This document shows, piece by piece, positions 1 through 13,389 of a stretch of 64,000 nucleotides of DNA; position 1 is the first letter of the stretch, and each line of letters begins with the position of its first letter. The stretch spans positions 46,947,754 through 47,011,753 of the forward strand of contig OV884011.1 of NCBI GenBank assembly GCA_930367205.1. Direction: 5' to 3'. Made by a program: the position numbers and the translations under genes. The notes below the pieces were generated by a model that saw nothing but the letters and a program-made list of their open reading frames with translations, was not told the DNA's origin and did no database searches. This stretch comes from Acanthosoma haemorrhoidale. Its lineage: Eukaryota > Arthropoda > Insecta > Hemiptera > Acanthosomatidae.

Positions 1-862
1 CTGTGAAAAGGGAAACAATAGCATAATTCCCTCGTATTTTGCAAGATCTACACCGAAAAAGCCTCTTCTGTTCTATTATCAGGGAGGTGTGATAATATAA
101 AGGTTGGTCCTGTTCCACGGCGGCGTGGGAAAGCTGTGCTACACCGGCCGGCACTCCGGTCTCCGGACTGGGATCGATTGAGATTGGCAATCACAACAGC
201 TTGGCTGATTCGCTCTTGCTTTGCGGTTACTGGCCCGTCTATTCTTCACGCTTCTGTAGCCGCTCATCTTTCATCACCTGCAAGGCTGAGCACTGGCTTG
301 TATTGATCAAAGTAGAATTCGCCACTGTGGGGAGTGAATAGGGAAAATTTCCCTGTCGATTAATGATCAGATCCACTGATGATAGTTTTTAGGCGATGGT
401 TAATATATGTGGCGCTAACGACGGTTCAGCGGTAGCCCTGTTATATACTCCCGTTTTAGGTGAATCCTGTGCCGTTACAAGTAGGTACCCAGCTTTTCGA
501 ATTTTACCAAAGTCTCGAATTGTTTAGTCTGTCCGAAAGCACAACTTAGGGGCCGAAAGATGCCTAGTGTGAAATTAGGAATTTTGAAATAGTTATCTAA
601 GGATCATCATTTAAATTAAAAAAAAATTACTCAAATAAATTTGTTTACATCAATCATGAACTAAACTGTATTTTAAAAAAATGTTTGTAGTATATATTCT
701 TTTATATCATGCAATTTTGTTGTTTGCTTTAATGGGTGTCGTGGAATTTTTCATCCTCTTGAAGCTCGGGTTGTCAAAAATATCACTTCTATTTTCGTTT
801 TGCTTATCAGTATAAACACCCGCACAGAACAAGAACATTTTTTTTCTTGTGAACTCGCCTAA
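1..862. other. Unassigned sequence with a GC-richer patch
   Basis: Positions 110-300 are clearly richer in G and C than what follows and hold several CpG pairs, but I find no frame longer than about 25 codons that resembles a known protein. The rest is AT-rich and anonymous. The patch could be the edge of an exon, a promoter or an old repeat; nothing decides between them. Confidence 0.3.
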
Positions 863-933
863 AATAATCCTAGATCGCCCTGTTACACATATAATAATCC
901 TAGATCGCCCTGTTGCACATATAATAATCCTAG
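863..933. repeat. Short tandem repeat, 30-bp unit, about 2.4 copies
   Basis: Two complete 30-bp units begin at 863 and 893 and a partial third ends at 933. Each starts AATAATCCTAGATCGCCC. The two full units differ by one base (TTACACAT versus TTGCACAT). The third breaks off after AATAATCCTAG. This is a small local duplication with no coding content. Confidence 0.9.
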
Positions 934-3900
934 TCGATAAGTGAAAATGATCTGTTTACTGTTTGGAAGGATCTTGCAGATCATGAACCCACAATGAGTA
1001 CATTGTTATAAGTTCTTTACCAACTTTGTGGACAGTATAGGTACAAAGACTAGGTGCTATCACCTTTCCATTAACAAATTTAATTTCCCATCTGGGGATC
1101 AAGTCTAAAAGCTTCATACCAAGAAATAATTATTATTTTTCCAAGCATACATACTTCATAAGATACATTTACGTAGGGATTTTAATTATGATTTATTTTA
1201 TTTACTAAGTCCACTAGACCCAAGCTTTACTGTGCTAATTCTCGTAAATTAAATAGATTATAACATTGTTTATTAAAAAGAAAAGTTTCCTTCTCAAAAT
1301 GGCCTTTCACTGTCATCGTAAATTTTGAATTATATTTTATTCATCTACATACCTCCATAATCGTATATTGTATAAATGGTTCTGGATGTGTATTAAATTT
1401 TGTTCGTTTACTATCATACAGATTAAAATTTAAGGTAAGTATGATGAATCGAATTAAGTGGTTCGTTGCAGCTCTCAAAAAGTTTTGGACATGATTTTAT
1501 CTGTAACTTTACAAGTTGCCAATTTATTGCCATAAAATGTATCAATGCCTTTTTCTAAGTCCACTAATTTTCCCTGGTGGGGAATGTAGAGATCTTTTAT
1601 TCGATCCTTAGTCAATAAGACAGGGAAATATTTATATTTTAATTACAAGTAATTTATTAATGAACCTTAATTAATTTTCATGCGCTTAATAAACAGGGAA
1701 TGCATTTGAACTCGTATATTATTCAAACTAAAAGTGCCAGCCAAAGAGCATCGAGATCTTTAATTTGATACCCTAAATAAAAGACGTGGTTTTCTCGATT
1801 TGACGTAATGAAGGATTGGTTTTTTATATGCCACTAAAGAATAAAAATTTCTCTACCAGATGGGAATCGAGGGATCTTTGAAATCTTCTAACGTAATCCC
1901 TAGACGTAATCTCTTTGTCAAAACATTCGTTTTTTGAACTTCTTATTAAGGGACCGCCGAACTTATTGAAGTCTTCTGATTTTATTTTTGGATTATTATG
2001 AGCAGAGGGTTATATTGGTTACAACAGTTCCTCATTTCCTTCATTTCCTAACTTCACAGAAGAGTCTCCTGTTTATAAGAAGTTAGGGGTGAAACAGGAA
2101 TAGGATGTTGTACAAGGAAGCGTTGCTTATGGCAGCCATTGGAGAAAGCAATGAAGAAAAACCTTTCAATGCCCACAGTAATATAATTAGTAACACAGGT
2201 TACATCAGTGTTTAACGGACCCGTTTTTTTCCCCCCTGATGTTTTTCCTACGTTTCGCTCGCTGAAAAACTGGTGGTTCTGCTTGCAGCATACAACAGAA
2301 CACAGACTAAGCAGTAGGAAGCTAGTGACATGGACCCCATTACACTTTTCCAGAACGTGGAATAATCAAGCAGGCCATGAACTCATAACGTATAATTAGA
2401 GCTTTGGATATACCGAGCTATAAATAATCAATGAAACTAGCAATCAACAAAAAACTCAAATAAATTTTCCCGATGGCAAGTATCCCATCATGACCCGAAC
2501 ACAATCCAGGGTGCACCTCCTAACATTTAATTAATTCATAACTTGTTTTAAATACAGGTAATCCTTATTTAAGGTAACGCACCATTCCTCTCGCTATTCC
2601 GTAATTATGTGACATTTCTCAAAGACTTTTCTATTTTCTATTAAATTAGATTTTGCTAATTATAGTCCGATAAATGCTTGTTTGTTTGTCCTTGAATGCT
2701 TGGAATTGAGTTTATAATTCGTTACCTATTATTGTAGCGTATTATGTTATGGTATATTGTATCTAGAATGTTGCAATATTAATGATTACTATTGTTGTTT
2801 ATGTAGTTCTTCAATCGAAAAAAAAGTAATATCTAAGCAACGAGGATGATTGGATGGATACTTAGAATACTGTGAAGAGACTTGCTGGTCCTGGTTGGTT
2901 AATATAAACACTACCCATATGTCTGGTTCAGTTGGGTCATCTGTGAAGTTTATGACTTCTTTACATTTGTGGACCTGCCACATCGCACTGCAGTAATTGT
3001 GTTCTTAAGACCCAATTCGTTGTATTACAAAAATTAAGCAATATTTAATCAGCAATTAATAGAATGTCTTAGGGTCGGTCACACAAGCCTCACCTAAGAG
3101 AACTTTCTCCGGTATTTTCGGTTTTTGATACTAACGATTTTTAATCACTCGTAACATATTTGAACTAAAGAGTTTCAGTAATGTGGAGAGTAAGGTGGTT
3201 CAACTGACTGCAGAGGATATTCATTTAGTTATTCTTATTGATGAGAAGATGTGATAATACCGGAGAATCAAATGAAGATCAGACGATGAGGAATGTGTAG
3301 TTAAGTGATGTACTTGAAACTGAAGACACCACTTAAGGAAGAATGAAAGCACAGTTCCAGGGTTTAAACTGTCTTCTATAATTTGTCAATAATATGTGGT
3401 TTCAATTTCATAGATATTTCTCTTTTGTGGATTTTAGGTTCTGATGCGGTTATTACTTCTATATAACATGATATACCTCAGTTCAATTCCTGTTATAAAT
3501 TAAATCTACTGGAACGTCCCAACACTCGTGAATGGAAGTATAGGTACAAGTTAAACCTGGTGGTGGTCCCTTAAGGCTTAGTTTCAAACATTCGCTATTT
3601 AGAAGGTTCAAATCCCTACCTTTCATTTACAGATCTGGTAAATAATGGCGCCTAATCGTAAAATGTTAGAAAACGTAAGGTGTTTCTAAATGTACGTATA
3701 TTTAGAAAGTACTTTTGACTAGAGTTAGTCAAGTTAAGGAAAATAGTATTTTTCGTTCAGTTCTATACAATATGAAATGTTTACAATGCGCTGCGTACAA
3801 GTCTGGCACGTGCTTCTTCGAAGCAGGAAAGAGGAGGGCAGAGAGGCGACGGGGGAAAAAAAAAAAAAAAAATGGTTATCTGATGTTGATTGTTGGCAGA

Positions 3901-6900
3901 CTGTGCGGACCCTTGGGTCCAGAATCGACTACGGCCACAAAAAAGAAGTAGACAAAGCTTTAGTATACCATATATGTGTTGTTCTGAAGCAGTAGGTACG
4001 TTGTTGGTTTAGTTTTATTACTTGTTTATAGTGTGCGCTGTTTTATTAATAGCGTTACTTATGTCTTGGGAGCTCATTTCTTTCTTGTCTGATGTATAGG
4101 TAAGCTGTCAGTCTCCGTGTTTTTGAGAAAAAAGGGTTGATGTCCTCAGAATAATTTATATGCTTACGATTTTTTGTGCAGTAAACTACATCGGGTTAAG
4201 AGAGCCGCAAAAACTACAGACATCCTTCTACCTCTCCTGTGAGAGGGCATTGTATTCATGACACACGTACTTTGATAGTTTTTGTGTACATAACAAAAGC
4301 ATGATCAGAACTTAAAGTTCAGGATATTTTTTTTAGTTTTTATCACCGGACCACTTCCTTTAGGAAAGCAAATTACACTTGAAGAAAAGTTTACGTATAA
4401 AAGGTATATGTAGGTAGTAATGTAGGTGTAGTCCCTTCTCTACAGTGTTGCTGCTCACAGAACAACTAATTCGCGAGATTTGTGTACTTATGACAAGTAT
4501 GAGAATATATCTTCTACATTAAATAATAATAATAAAAAAATAAAAGTTAATGCTACTATTTTCACCGTAAAATGGTCCGGAAAAAATATATTCCTGTTTT
4601 AACTGGCTATCCAAACTACCTATTGTAATTTTTTGTTTGTGTGTTGTTTAATGTGTTGTTGAAAACATGGATGTGTTCTCTCTAATAATATTTATTTTGT
4701 GGACAATTTAAAATTTGATTGAGATTCGCTGCGAATTTATTTTCGAATATGAATTGAAATTCTCCCTACTACCTTTGTAACTGAGATACCAATGACATAC
4801 TTTTTTTACGATCAGGTTCTTATGTTTCAAGACAGATTACATAATAATGATTGTCTTCATTTTAGCTCTACATATTTCAATGATGTCCCCCCAAAATTGG
4901 TCATAAATTTAAATTGCTCTCAATGTAACGTAGTATCATAATTCCAACCATAGTTAGTTAAATAAATGGTTCTTAGTCATTAGTTTGAATCTCAAAATGA
5001 ACAGACTCCCTACCTTACATGCTGTACTTAAGAGTCTGTTGTGTGATATTTAACTAATCAATAAGTATTACAATAGTACCCGATAAACTTAAGTCATTTT
5101 AGTAATGAAACCATCGTCTTAATATTATATAAAAATATTAAGATTGGCGTATGTGTGTTGCCTGTATCAAAATGTTTGTTGAGATTCCGGGAGGGTTATA
5201 GTATAATTTTGTCATTTACCTAATATTTGTCGATGCAATTTATAGCGAAATGGTTTATTTGTAGTATTTTAGGAAGTTTATTAGTGTGATTCTATAACCT
5301 TCATATGTGATACAATGCTCTTATTTGATGGAGGAGTATCAATATTAAGCACATTAACCTGAGGGAAAAATGCATTCAAGCTAGGTGTTAACATTTTCAG
5401 AAAAATTAAACTTGTATAAAAAATACTGTTCTTCGTAAAGTTACTATTTTTGATGGTTTGGTACATACCATTTCTAGAAGTAACGGTACAATACGAAAAG
5501 GGGTCGTATATTTTCAAATGTAGTAACGTTAAATAGAAGTGTATTATAACCGTAAGACTTAAAACAATCTGGATTTTATTCTATTAATGCACTTATTTGT
5601 TATTGTTTTATCATTTATTTAATAATATATTCATTTATTCTGCCTCGAACAAAAAAATTGTACTAGTCAATGACTGGTACGGCATTTATAATATATACCG
5701 CCCCTAATGAATTCAGTGGTCGAACACCTGGTATAGGCTTTTTTGGCCGTTATAACGCCAGTTATGCTTAGACAGTAAAATCATAGGTAAAATTAAAAAG
5801 GATATTAAAATGTTTTATTTGCGTACAGCTTTCTTTTTTTTTTGGTAGGTACTGACTAGTACTTGCGAATTTAGTCGTGAGGATAGGATACATCGAAACC
5901 CTTTGGCGAATGATCAGCTCGATCCACCCGTTGTTTCAGTTGTTTAGGCGAACCTTTGAATAGCGAAGAACGCTACTTGGCCACTTGATTACAATTTTAC
6001 TTCTTAAGTCTTAGTTTCTGGCCAAATAGATTTGTAATAGGCAGTCATTGAATTTAGTTATTAATAAATACCGCCATCCATTCAATAAATATATATCGGA
6101 TACTACAAAAAAACAAAAAAAATGAAGTGTGATGTATTACCCAATCAAGGTAATTCGCCAGCAGTGTAAAAACATTACGAACACGATTTTGATGGGAGTT
6201 GTAATGATTCTTTGTAACTATGCCCCCAATATATATGATGTTGACATTTTTAATTTGATACTTTGCTCTAAATGATAGGAAAATATTTATTTTTGATTAT
6301 TTTACATAATCATAATGTTATGGAGTTGTCTGGATTTTTCATATTTGTGAACCAAACAGATGATGCATATTGTTCAGAATAGATAGTTGTAGTAGAATAG
6401 ATAGTAACATTGGTTGAAAGATAAATGTTTCCGGTGTTTGATATGAACGATCTTAAGCAATTAATTATTATTGCACTGCACATTTTTCACTTAAAACTCG
6501 ATTCGACTCCTCGGGGGTTTCTCAGACGCCTTCAATATCTAGAGTATGTCGTAACAACTATTACAAAGTGATAATTTTATCTAAATCGAGATTGTGTTTA
6601 ATTAGGACGGACGGACGTTTTCACAGAAATCTGATCGGATGACATTATATGGGCTATATGTCAGTCAGAAGGACTCCTCATTATTGTCGGGCCAACAAAA
6701 GTTCAAGGCTAGTATCCCATTGGCCAGGAATGATATTGACGTCATTTGTAAATATTTTCGAGTTATCATTTCTTTAATAATTGACTCTTGGTTTATGGTG
6801 TGACGTATACAATTCCTAGTTCTGGCTGGAAACTTTTTGTTTATTTACTCCTTAAGACTACGGGGGACTCCCTATGCAAATGCTGTCCACACCTAGAACT

Positions 6901-7175
6901 GAGTCTATCAGTCAGCCTAGAAATAAGATATGATTTTATTTATTGGATGGAGGGAGGTGTAGGCTTCGATTTTCATCATGGATGTCATTTGGATTTATTA
7001 TGTATGCCACAAATCCACCAAATCTCTAAGATCTGCTAATAGTGTCCATTACCCCTTATAAATCTAAACCATCTCGGTCACTCAAGACCCGACAAAAAAT
7101 AGCCATTCATGCCTGGAACTTTACTAAGTAAGAAGGGAAAAAATGCATATTGGAGCAAAGTAATTAACGCCTGTT
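934..7175. other. Anonymous AT-rich sequence
   Basis: I see no gene, RNA or clear mobile element here. Frames are short and scattered over all six phases. Minor items are a 9-bp hairpin near 5120-5145 (CTTAATATT with its complement), a single CRE-like palindrome TGACGTCA at 6737-6744, and a purine-rich A run near 3855. This could be intron or intergenic DNA. Confidence 0.5.
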
Positions 7176-7520
7176 TCATGTTGTTGCCCTTCCTAGTGTA
7201 TAGATCGTAGTCGGATATAGTCGGACAGTAAAGGATTTAAAGGAAACCATTGGGCAGACATGGTGTAAGTATATAGACTTTATTAGCGAGAGTGTGTCAC
7301 AAAAGTTGAGTAGTGAATGGAGAAGCATGGCGAATGGTCCATCTATGGTGTGGGCTAAGGCAGTGAAAAAGCTATAAACGAGATAGCTATCGATCCCCAG
7401 CCAGGCCAGACACAGGCCCAGACTAGCGAGGGGTGCTCTCACCCCCTCACACCATCCCCTTTGTCAACCAATGGCAGCTTCCTCGTCCGACCTTATGCTC
7501 CGGGAAGCCTTTGAGTGACT
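7176..7520. other. GC-richer patch with an open minus-strand frame, unassigned
   Basis: Positions 7380-7510 are GC-rich and include GGGTGCTCTCACCCC-like dyad symmetry and a CCAAT box (CAACCAATGG). A minus-strand frame from 7442 to 7176 is open for 88 codons. It starts at GTG, not ATG, and has a hydrophobic beginning (LASLGLCLAWLG). I recognise no family. A chance frame over a small CpG-containing patch is as likely as an exon. Confidence 0.2.
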
Positions 7521-10500
7521 AAATATATTGGAGTGGAGAGGAAGAAAGAGATTTATTTTCAAAAATAAAAAAAATGTGTATGCGTTTTGCAATTACATAT
7601 CCAGTAGTTGTAATTATATTATCGGTTTGATAATTATAGGTTACTCGTCAGATACTGAGAGAAAGAAAAAAAAAAAAGTAAAACTAAAAAAATACTAGAT
7701 TAATTCAATGATATATATATATGGTTAGCTGTGGAGTAGTCAATTTTTACCCTCTTTAAAATAGCTGGATTTAGTGGAAAGGATTATTTTATATGGCCTC
7801 TAGGAAGGAAGAGAGTGATGAGGAGTGAACGGGACTTCTGGAGAAGATCTGCACGAAGATGTTGGTCAGAAAGCATAAGGAATGAACGGTAAGAGAGGAA
7901 ATGGTTGGAGGCCAAAATCTATCCTGGAGAAAAATTGAATAAGAAGATATGGACAGTTGTGATTGAGAAAGGAAGATGCGTAAAACTAGAGCGAAAGGTG
8001 GATTGCGAAGGCATAGTGAATAGGAATAAAAAAAGGTTTTGTGGTGAAAGTACCAATAAATAAACTAATGGTTAGTTAAATTGTGATTGTACCTTTCGAG
8101 GAACATTTTGTCGTAGTTACTAACTTCTCGAATTTGAGAATTTTCAGACGGTTCAGTGTTTTCAGGTGTAATTGTCTGTGTGTATCTTGAATAATTATTT
8201 ACAGTTCTCATTCATAGATTTTGGACAACTTCTAACCTGTTAGTTTTATAAATCGAGCTCCAAAGCAAGTGATGTGCAATTCAAAAGAATAGGCTTGATG
8301 TTTTTATACACTATGCATTATTTTATTTTTTACTGTTTTTTTATTTTATTTCAATTATTTATAAAAATATGCATACTTTTTTTTAAGTTACACTGGCTTT
8401 GCCTATTTTATTGTTGGTATTTTAACCTCGTAACAGTTGGTATGATAAGTTAGTTATTCAATAGATTTAATCTAAGGAATGCTGGTTCCACAAACTGATT
8501 TGGTTTGATTTATATCTATATTACTTAAATTATATCTATATATTATTTTGTACTTTGTCTAGTATCAATATCTTGGTTGTTTTACGAGGCCATTTCATGG
8601 AGCTCACTCAAAATAAAACAAAACGTAATCTATGTCAAACATCTGTGATGGAGACATGTCAAACTTACTTTAAAATTAGAGGCTCCACATTCAAAAAGAG
8701 ATTAAGAAATATTTTTTCGTCTGTCCGACTGTATGTACGATAGTGGTCGCGATGACAATCGATCGAAATTTAATATCATACTCAACATTTATAAAAATCT
8801 AAGAAATCTTTATATCATGAAAAAAAAAACTCATTGTGCTTTACGTGCATGAATGAATCCAGTACGGACTTACCCCTTTTGCTTAAATCGTTAGGAGTGT
8901 CGGGCCCTCGCTCCCATAGTAGTTAGTCAGGCTTGCTTAACCCTTTGTCACGCGGGCCGGATAATCTGAATAACAATACGAAAAATTCTGGTTAATATTT
9001 AGTCGGACGGAATAGAAGATGGTAGATGCCCTTGGTCCGTCAGGGAACCCGGCCAACCTTTTGTGCTATCCTTTAAAGCCTACAAAGAGGTGGGACCTTC
9101 ACGATCTGGCCGGGACTTGGCTTTGACCTAAAGTGACTTTTTCCGGATGTGCGATAAGATTAGGATCTCTGAAGCATATTCTCACCATATTCTGACCAGA
9201 AGAGAGAGGCCTTACTTTTGGCACAATGATGGTACGTTTGTATTCGATTTGAAATTTGTTTCCGTGTATTCCTCAACACCCTGAAATTCGCTGATTAGCT
9301 GATTAAGATACAGTCATGTGAACTGTTTATAATAGAAGAAACTTGTGCTTGTATCTCTGATTTATAAGTTCTTTCAACTATTAGATCAATAGCTGATTGG
9401 GCTTATAAAGTATAATTAAGTGTTGGTCGAAAACAGTCGGTAAAGTTCTCTCTGTATAGAAGGAAGGAACTCTTTCATTTAACCTGAATACGAGTGAGGC
9501 TATACTTTTATACATGGTCGAGGCAATCTTCCTATTTTTTTGTCAGTGTGCTCTAAGAAAGTGCCCGAAATTTTAATACTGAAACATATATTTATATGAT
9601 AAATAGCTGAAGGAAACAGAACACCAATGGAGAAAAAAAAACATGGAGATATTTACCAGAAGAGATTCTAGGGTCGAAATGTCAGAAATATGTAACCTTA
9701 ATGATATTAACTAACAATTTATCTAATTAATATTTTAATTTTATGAATGATGAAAACATAGTCTTACGAGATCATTGAGCCAGTTGCGCTCTAAATCAGA
9801 CGTGTGTACATTCAGAAAGTTGTTTTGACACGCAACTTAACCTCAGTTCTGTTCAGGGCAGAAGGAGAAGCAATGCTTACGAGGAATTGTTAACTTGAGG
9901 ATGAGATCCATTGTCAACTGTGAAGGCATCGTACGGTCTCGGTTGGGTCAATAAACTTGAAGCATTATCCGGATATAGAGCTGGGTTGTTTACGTTTATT
10001 GAACTACTATAAATATTTATAAGGCCGATCGTACCTATCAGAAGGATGGTACCAGTTTACATCTCTCGATGAAACCAACGGGAGGAAAATCCATTCGTTT
10101 CTTGTTTGTTTCCACGGTATAGTGAGAGTTTGTTTGGGCCTACAGCTTCCATGGAATAATGATAGATAATACGTGCTTCAAATTATACTTACGTCGCTAA
10201 AGTAATAAGTGCATTTCTTTTTAAAAATTATAAAGTCTCATTTTGTTTCTGGCCTCAACTACGACATTTAAGGGCAATAAGTTATCTACTTCATGTTTAG
10301 GAGAGTTGGGGTGAAAAATAAATCATTTTCTGTCTTTAGGAAGTCATGGATATACCAACAATTTTCCGCCTTATTGGGAATTCTATTATATGTAAACTGA
10401 AGGGACAATTATCCCAAAATTAAAACTCATTGAACGAGAAAAGATAATTAATATTCAATGTTCTGAATATTATGCAATTAAGCAAAACAATATTCAAAGA

Positions 10501-12393
10501 TTTAAAAAAATAAATTTAAGGGTAATTTCAGTTGATTTCCAATTTTGTAAAGGTCACCAACCAAATATACAACGGCCATGACCAAAATTACTGAGTACTA
10601 TTTTCACAATCATTAAAAAAGTTTGCGCATCCAACAGATACACAGGTTGTACGGACGTAGAAAGTTAAACCATGAAAATAGCAGAGAAAAAGTTACAGGA
10701 TTATTAACTTTATTATTCCTAAACTTAAAAGGTACTGTACTTCTATAAAACAAGTCTGTATCTGTTGCTTATTAGAGGACGATCCATTCAAGCTGAAATT
10801 TGACTGGTATCGGTAACAACACCCCGGGCTCATATGTTTGAAAAAAAAAAATTAACCGAGAAAATGTCCCTAATATTCAACATTTTGATACGGTAATTGT
10901 TTCCAATATTCAAAGTTATTATAAAAGAAAAGAAAATTTCTTTCCAGCTGATCTCAATTTTTTTTTCTCAAGTTGATTTTAGGGATCGAGGTGTATTAAA
11001 AATAAAATGTTTGAGCATTGAGTATTTCTGATCAAAATTACTGAGTAGTCAACATTAATTTACAAACTTCGCACTGATCGTTTTATCTCCTTTATTTCGT
11101 GTTTACATGTATATGTATCATAGGAGTGCGCATAGACCTCGAAATGACTTGTATTTGAGCTTTTCTCAAAGACAAAGGAGAATATTAGTATTCAGAGCGA
11201 TTAAAGTGGACAACCTTCCGACGCAATGTCTGCATCAGGCGCAGAATGATAATGCAGACACGGTGTTAGCCAAGGTCTGGGCGCTAGGACTGGGTTACAT
11301 GTGTCGAAACCGTGTGAAAATGATAAGCGTGGACATCAATATGATCAGCGGATCGAGATTGATAAGTTCTAGAGACGAATAGACTGTTTTTTTTTCTGTT
11401 AACGAGCCAAATGTTTTTTACCTTGTCAGTTCCCGCTACAAGTTTGGCGGGAGACTCAACAGGACAGAAACAGCAGTAAATAATGTTATTTGGATAGTTT
11501 TTTTTTTTTTTTTCACCCGCCCGCTAAGAAAGCTATAATGATCTATTTCGGGCGAGTGCGGGCCTGCCGTAATATTTCTTTATCCCGAAATAGGTCGCTG
11601 TTGGGTTCGCCGGTAGCCCGCCACTTCGCGCCTCAATCAGTGGAGAGTTTCAACAACACGAGTCATTACAACGCAACGGTGTAACATCTTTTTTGCTTTT
11701 TTGTTGCGAAACGAATTGACGTTAACGTGTCCCGTCAGCATTGTTCATACTCTACTTGACTCTAGGATCAGTAGCCTCATTTATGTATTAAGTTGCATTT
11801 TTGGAGATATAATTAGAGATTTTCAGGAGTAAATGCATACATCCATCACTACTGACTGGGCCCACTCGATTTGCCGGCAACCTGAAAATTAAAATAATTT
11901 GTTTTTAAAAATTCTTTAACAATCACGATTAATCAACCTGTTATTTATTCCCATAGCTTCATTGATCATGGCACGTCCCATGGGGGCCCAGAAGATTAAA
12001 CTGAAAATTTACAGGTGGGTGGCCGGACCCCCCCATTCAAGCAGTTTATTAATAAATTAATTTAATTAACCGTTTAACTCTAATTTAGCAACTCTAATTT
12101 GAATGCGTGTGGTTGGTTTGCTTTATACGGGCCGTTCCCGGAGGTACTGCAGCACCGGGTCAACCCGCGGCAGAGGTGGAAAGGAAATAAAGGAAGTATT
12201 TAATATGTAAAGACAATGATATTGAAAGTTACTCGTAGAACTCACGAGTATCTTAAAAACATTCTAAATCATTTTGGAAAACGTACTCCTTATTTTGGTT
12301 AGAAAAAACATTTTATTTTTTAGATCATCTTGCCCCGGGAAAATCTGTTTAATAACATTTATGTTAGATTATTTCTCACTTTCATTAATACAG
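7521..12393. other. Anonymous sequence, mostly AT-rich
   Basis: Only short chance frames are present. GC-richer patches lie at 8880-9130 and 11110-11390; the latter is open for 91 codons on the plus strand without any recognisable domain. Around 11970-12180 is another GC-rich stretch with runs of G and C. No transposon ends, RNA genes or tandem repeats were identified. Confidence 0.45.
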
Positions 12394-12551
12394 CTTGGCT
12401 ACCGCAGAGTAGCAATTGACATTCCCCTAAACACTAGTGAGGCTGGAGAAGTGGCCATTGATACTGTTTCGGTCATTTATTATTACTCTATAGATTCCTT
12501 GAGTTTGGTGTGTTTGGTGGATCCCCAAAACAGGGCCTTCTTTTTCCTAAA
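12394..12551 (+). other. Candidate internal coding exon, weakly Rpp30-like
   Basis: A pyrimidine-rich stretch (ATTTCTCACTTTCATTAATACAG) ends at 12393 and is followed by an open block ending AAAG before GTTAAA, so both splice sites are plausible. The frame reads LGYRRVAIDIPLN and continues without stops to CLVDPQNRAFFFLK. LGYxxVAI is the kind of strand found near the N terminus of the RNase P subunit Rpp30, a TIM-barrel-like protein of tRNA 5' processing. The match covers only about a dozen residues and the second half looks unlike that family. I see no neighbouring exon in compatible phase. It may be a host exon, a pseudogene, or a chance frame with lucky borders. Confidence 0.28.
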
Positions 12552-13389
12552 GGTTAAATATGCAGATTCTGTTTGTATCAATTTTGTTTTTTTCTATTCC
12601 TGAACTATTGCTGATAAAAAGAGTTTCTGGTTAGTCTTAGTAGACATAACAATCTTGAATTGTTTCTATTGAAGCGTAAAGATATGTGTGTATATATCTT
12701 TTTAACAGTTACCAGGTGCTAGAGCCCCTCTAAATTAAAACTGAAATATCATGTTTATTAAAATGTGTGAATTTGCATGGAAGGCATATTGAACTGCGTG
12801 TTATCTTCTGGGTATAATATGGGATGAATCCTGTAGATTATTTTAAGGAGCCCGTCAAGCTTGTCTCCATTCCATGGATGGATATTGTTCTCTTCCCCCC
12901 TAAAATTGTCCCTACTTGAGTCAGTCAGTCTATGCACACTGTCTATGCAGTTTGTCGTAAAAGTTTCTATATAATATTCTAACTCAGTCGTGAACTTAAA
13001 GAATTTTGAGGTAAATTTGAAGGGTATGATTTCATGAGTAAGCTGACCTGAGTGTCATAAGTCTAGGAGTTTTGTTTGAGAGATCTGTATTGCCTTGGTG
13101 TCAGTATCTAATACACTTAAAAAAATAAAATGCCATGAAGATCATTTGTTGACCTTACTGGTATAATTTTATTAGGATATTAATTTAATATTAGTGATGC
13201 AAAAAATATTTTCACCAGCATTACAAGTGAAGTACTGCAGTGAGCGTGAGACGAGAGAAGGTAGGGAGGGCATTGGAGCGAGGAGAGGGAAGCCCTTTAG
13301 AAGTTCTCGCAGGCACAAAGGTATACAATTTTACAAGAGGGGTACTCACCTGAGTGCCGGTTCTCAATTAATCCAGTCCACAGACATGT

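Noticed and set aside
3600..3625. tRNA B box (GGTTCAAATCCC)
   Set aside because: The five bases on either side do not form a T stem and no A box or acceptor stem is found upstream.
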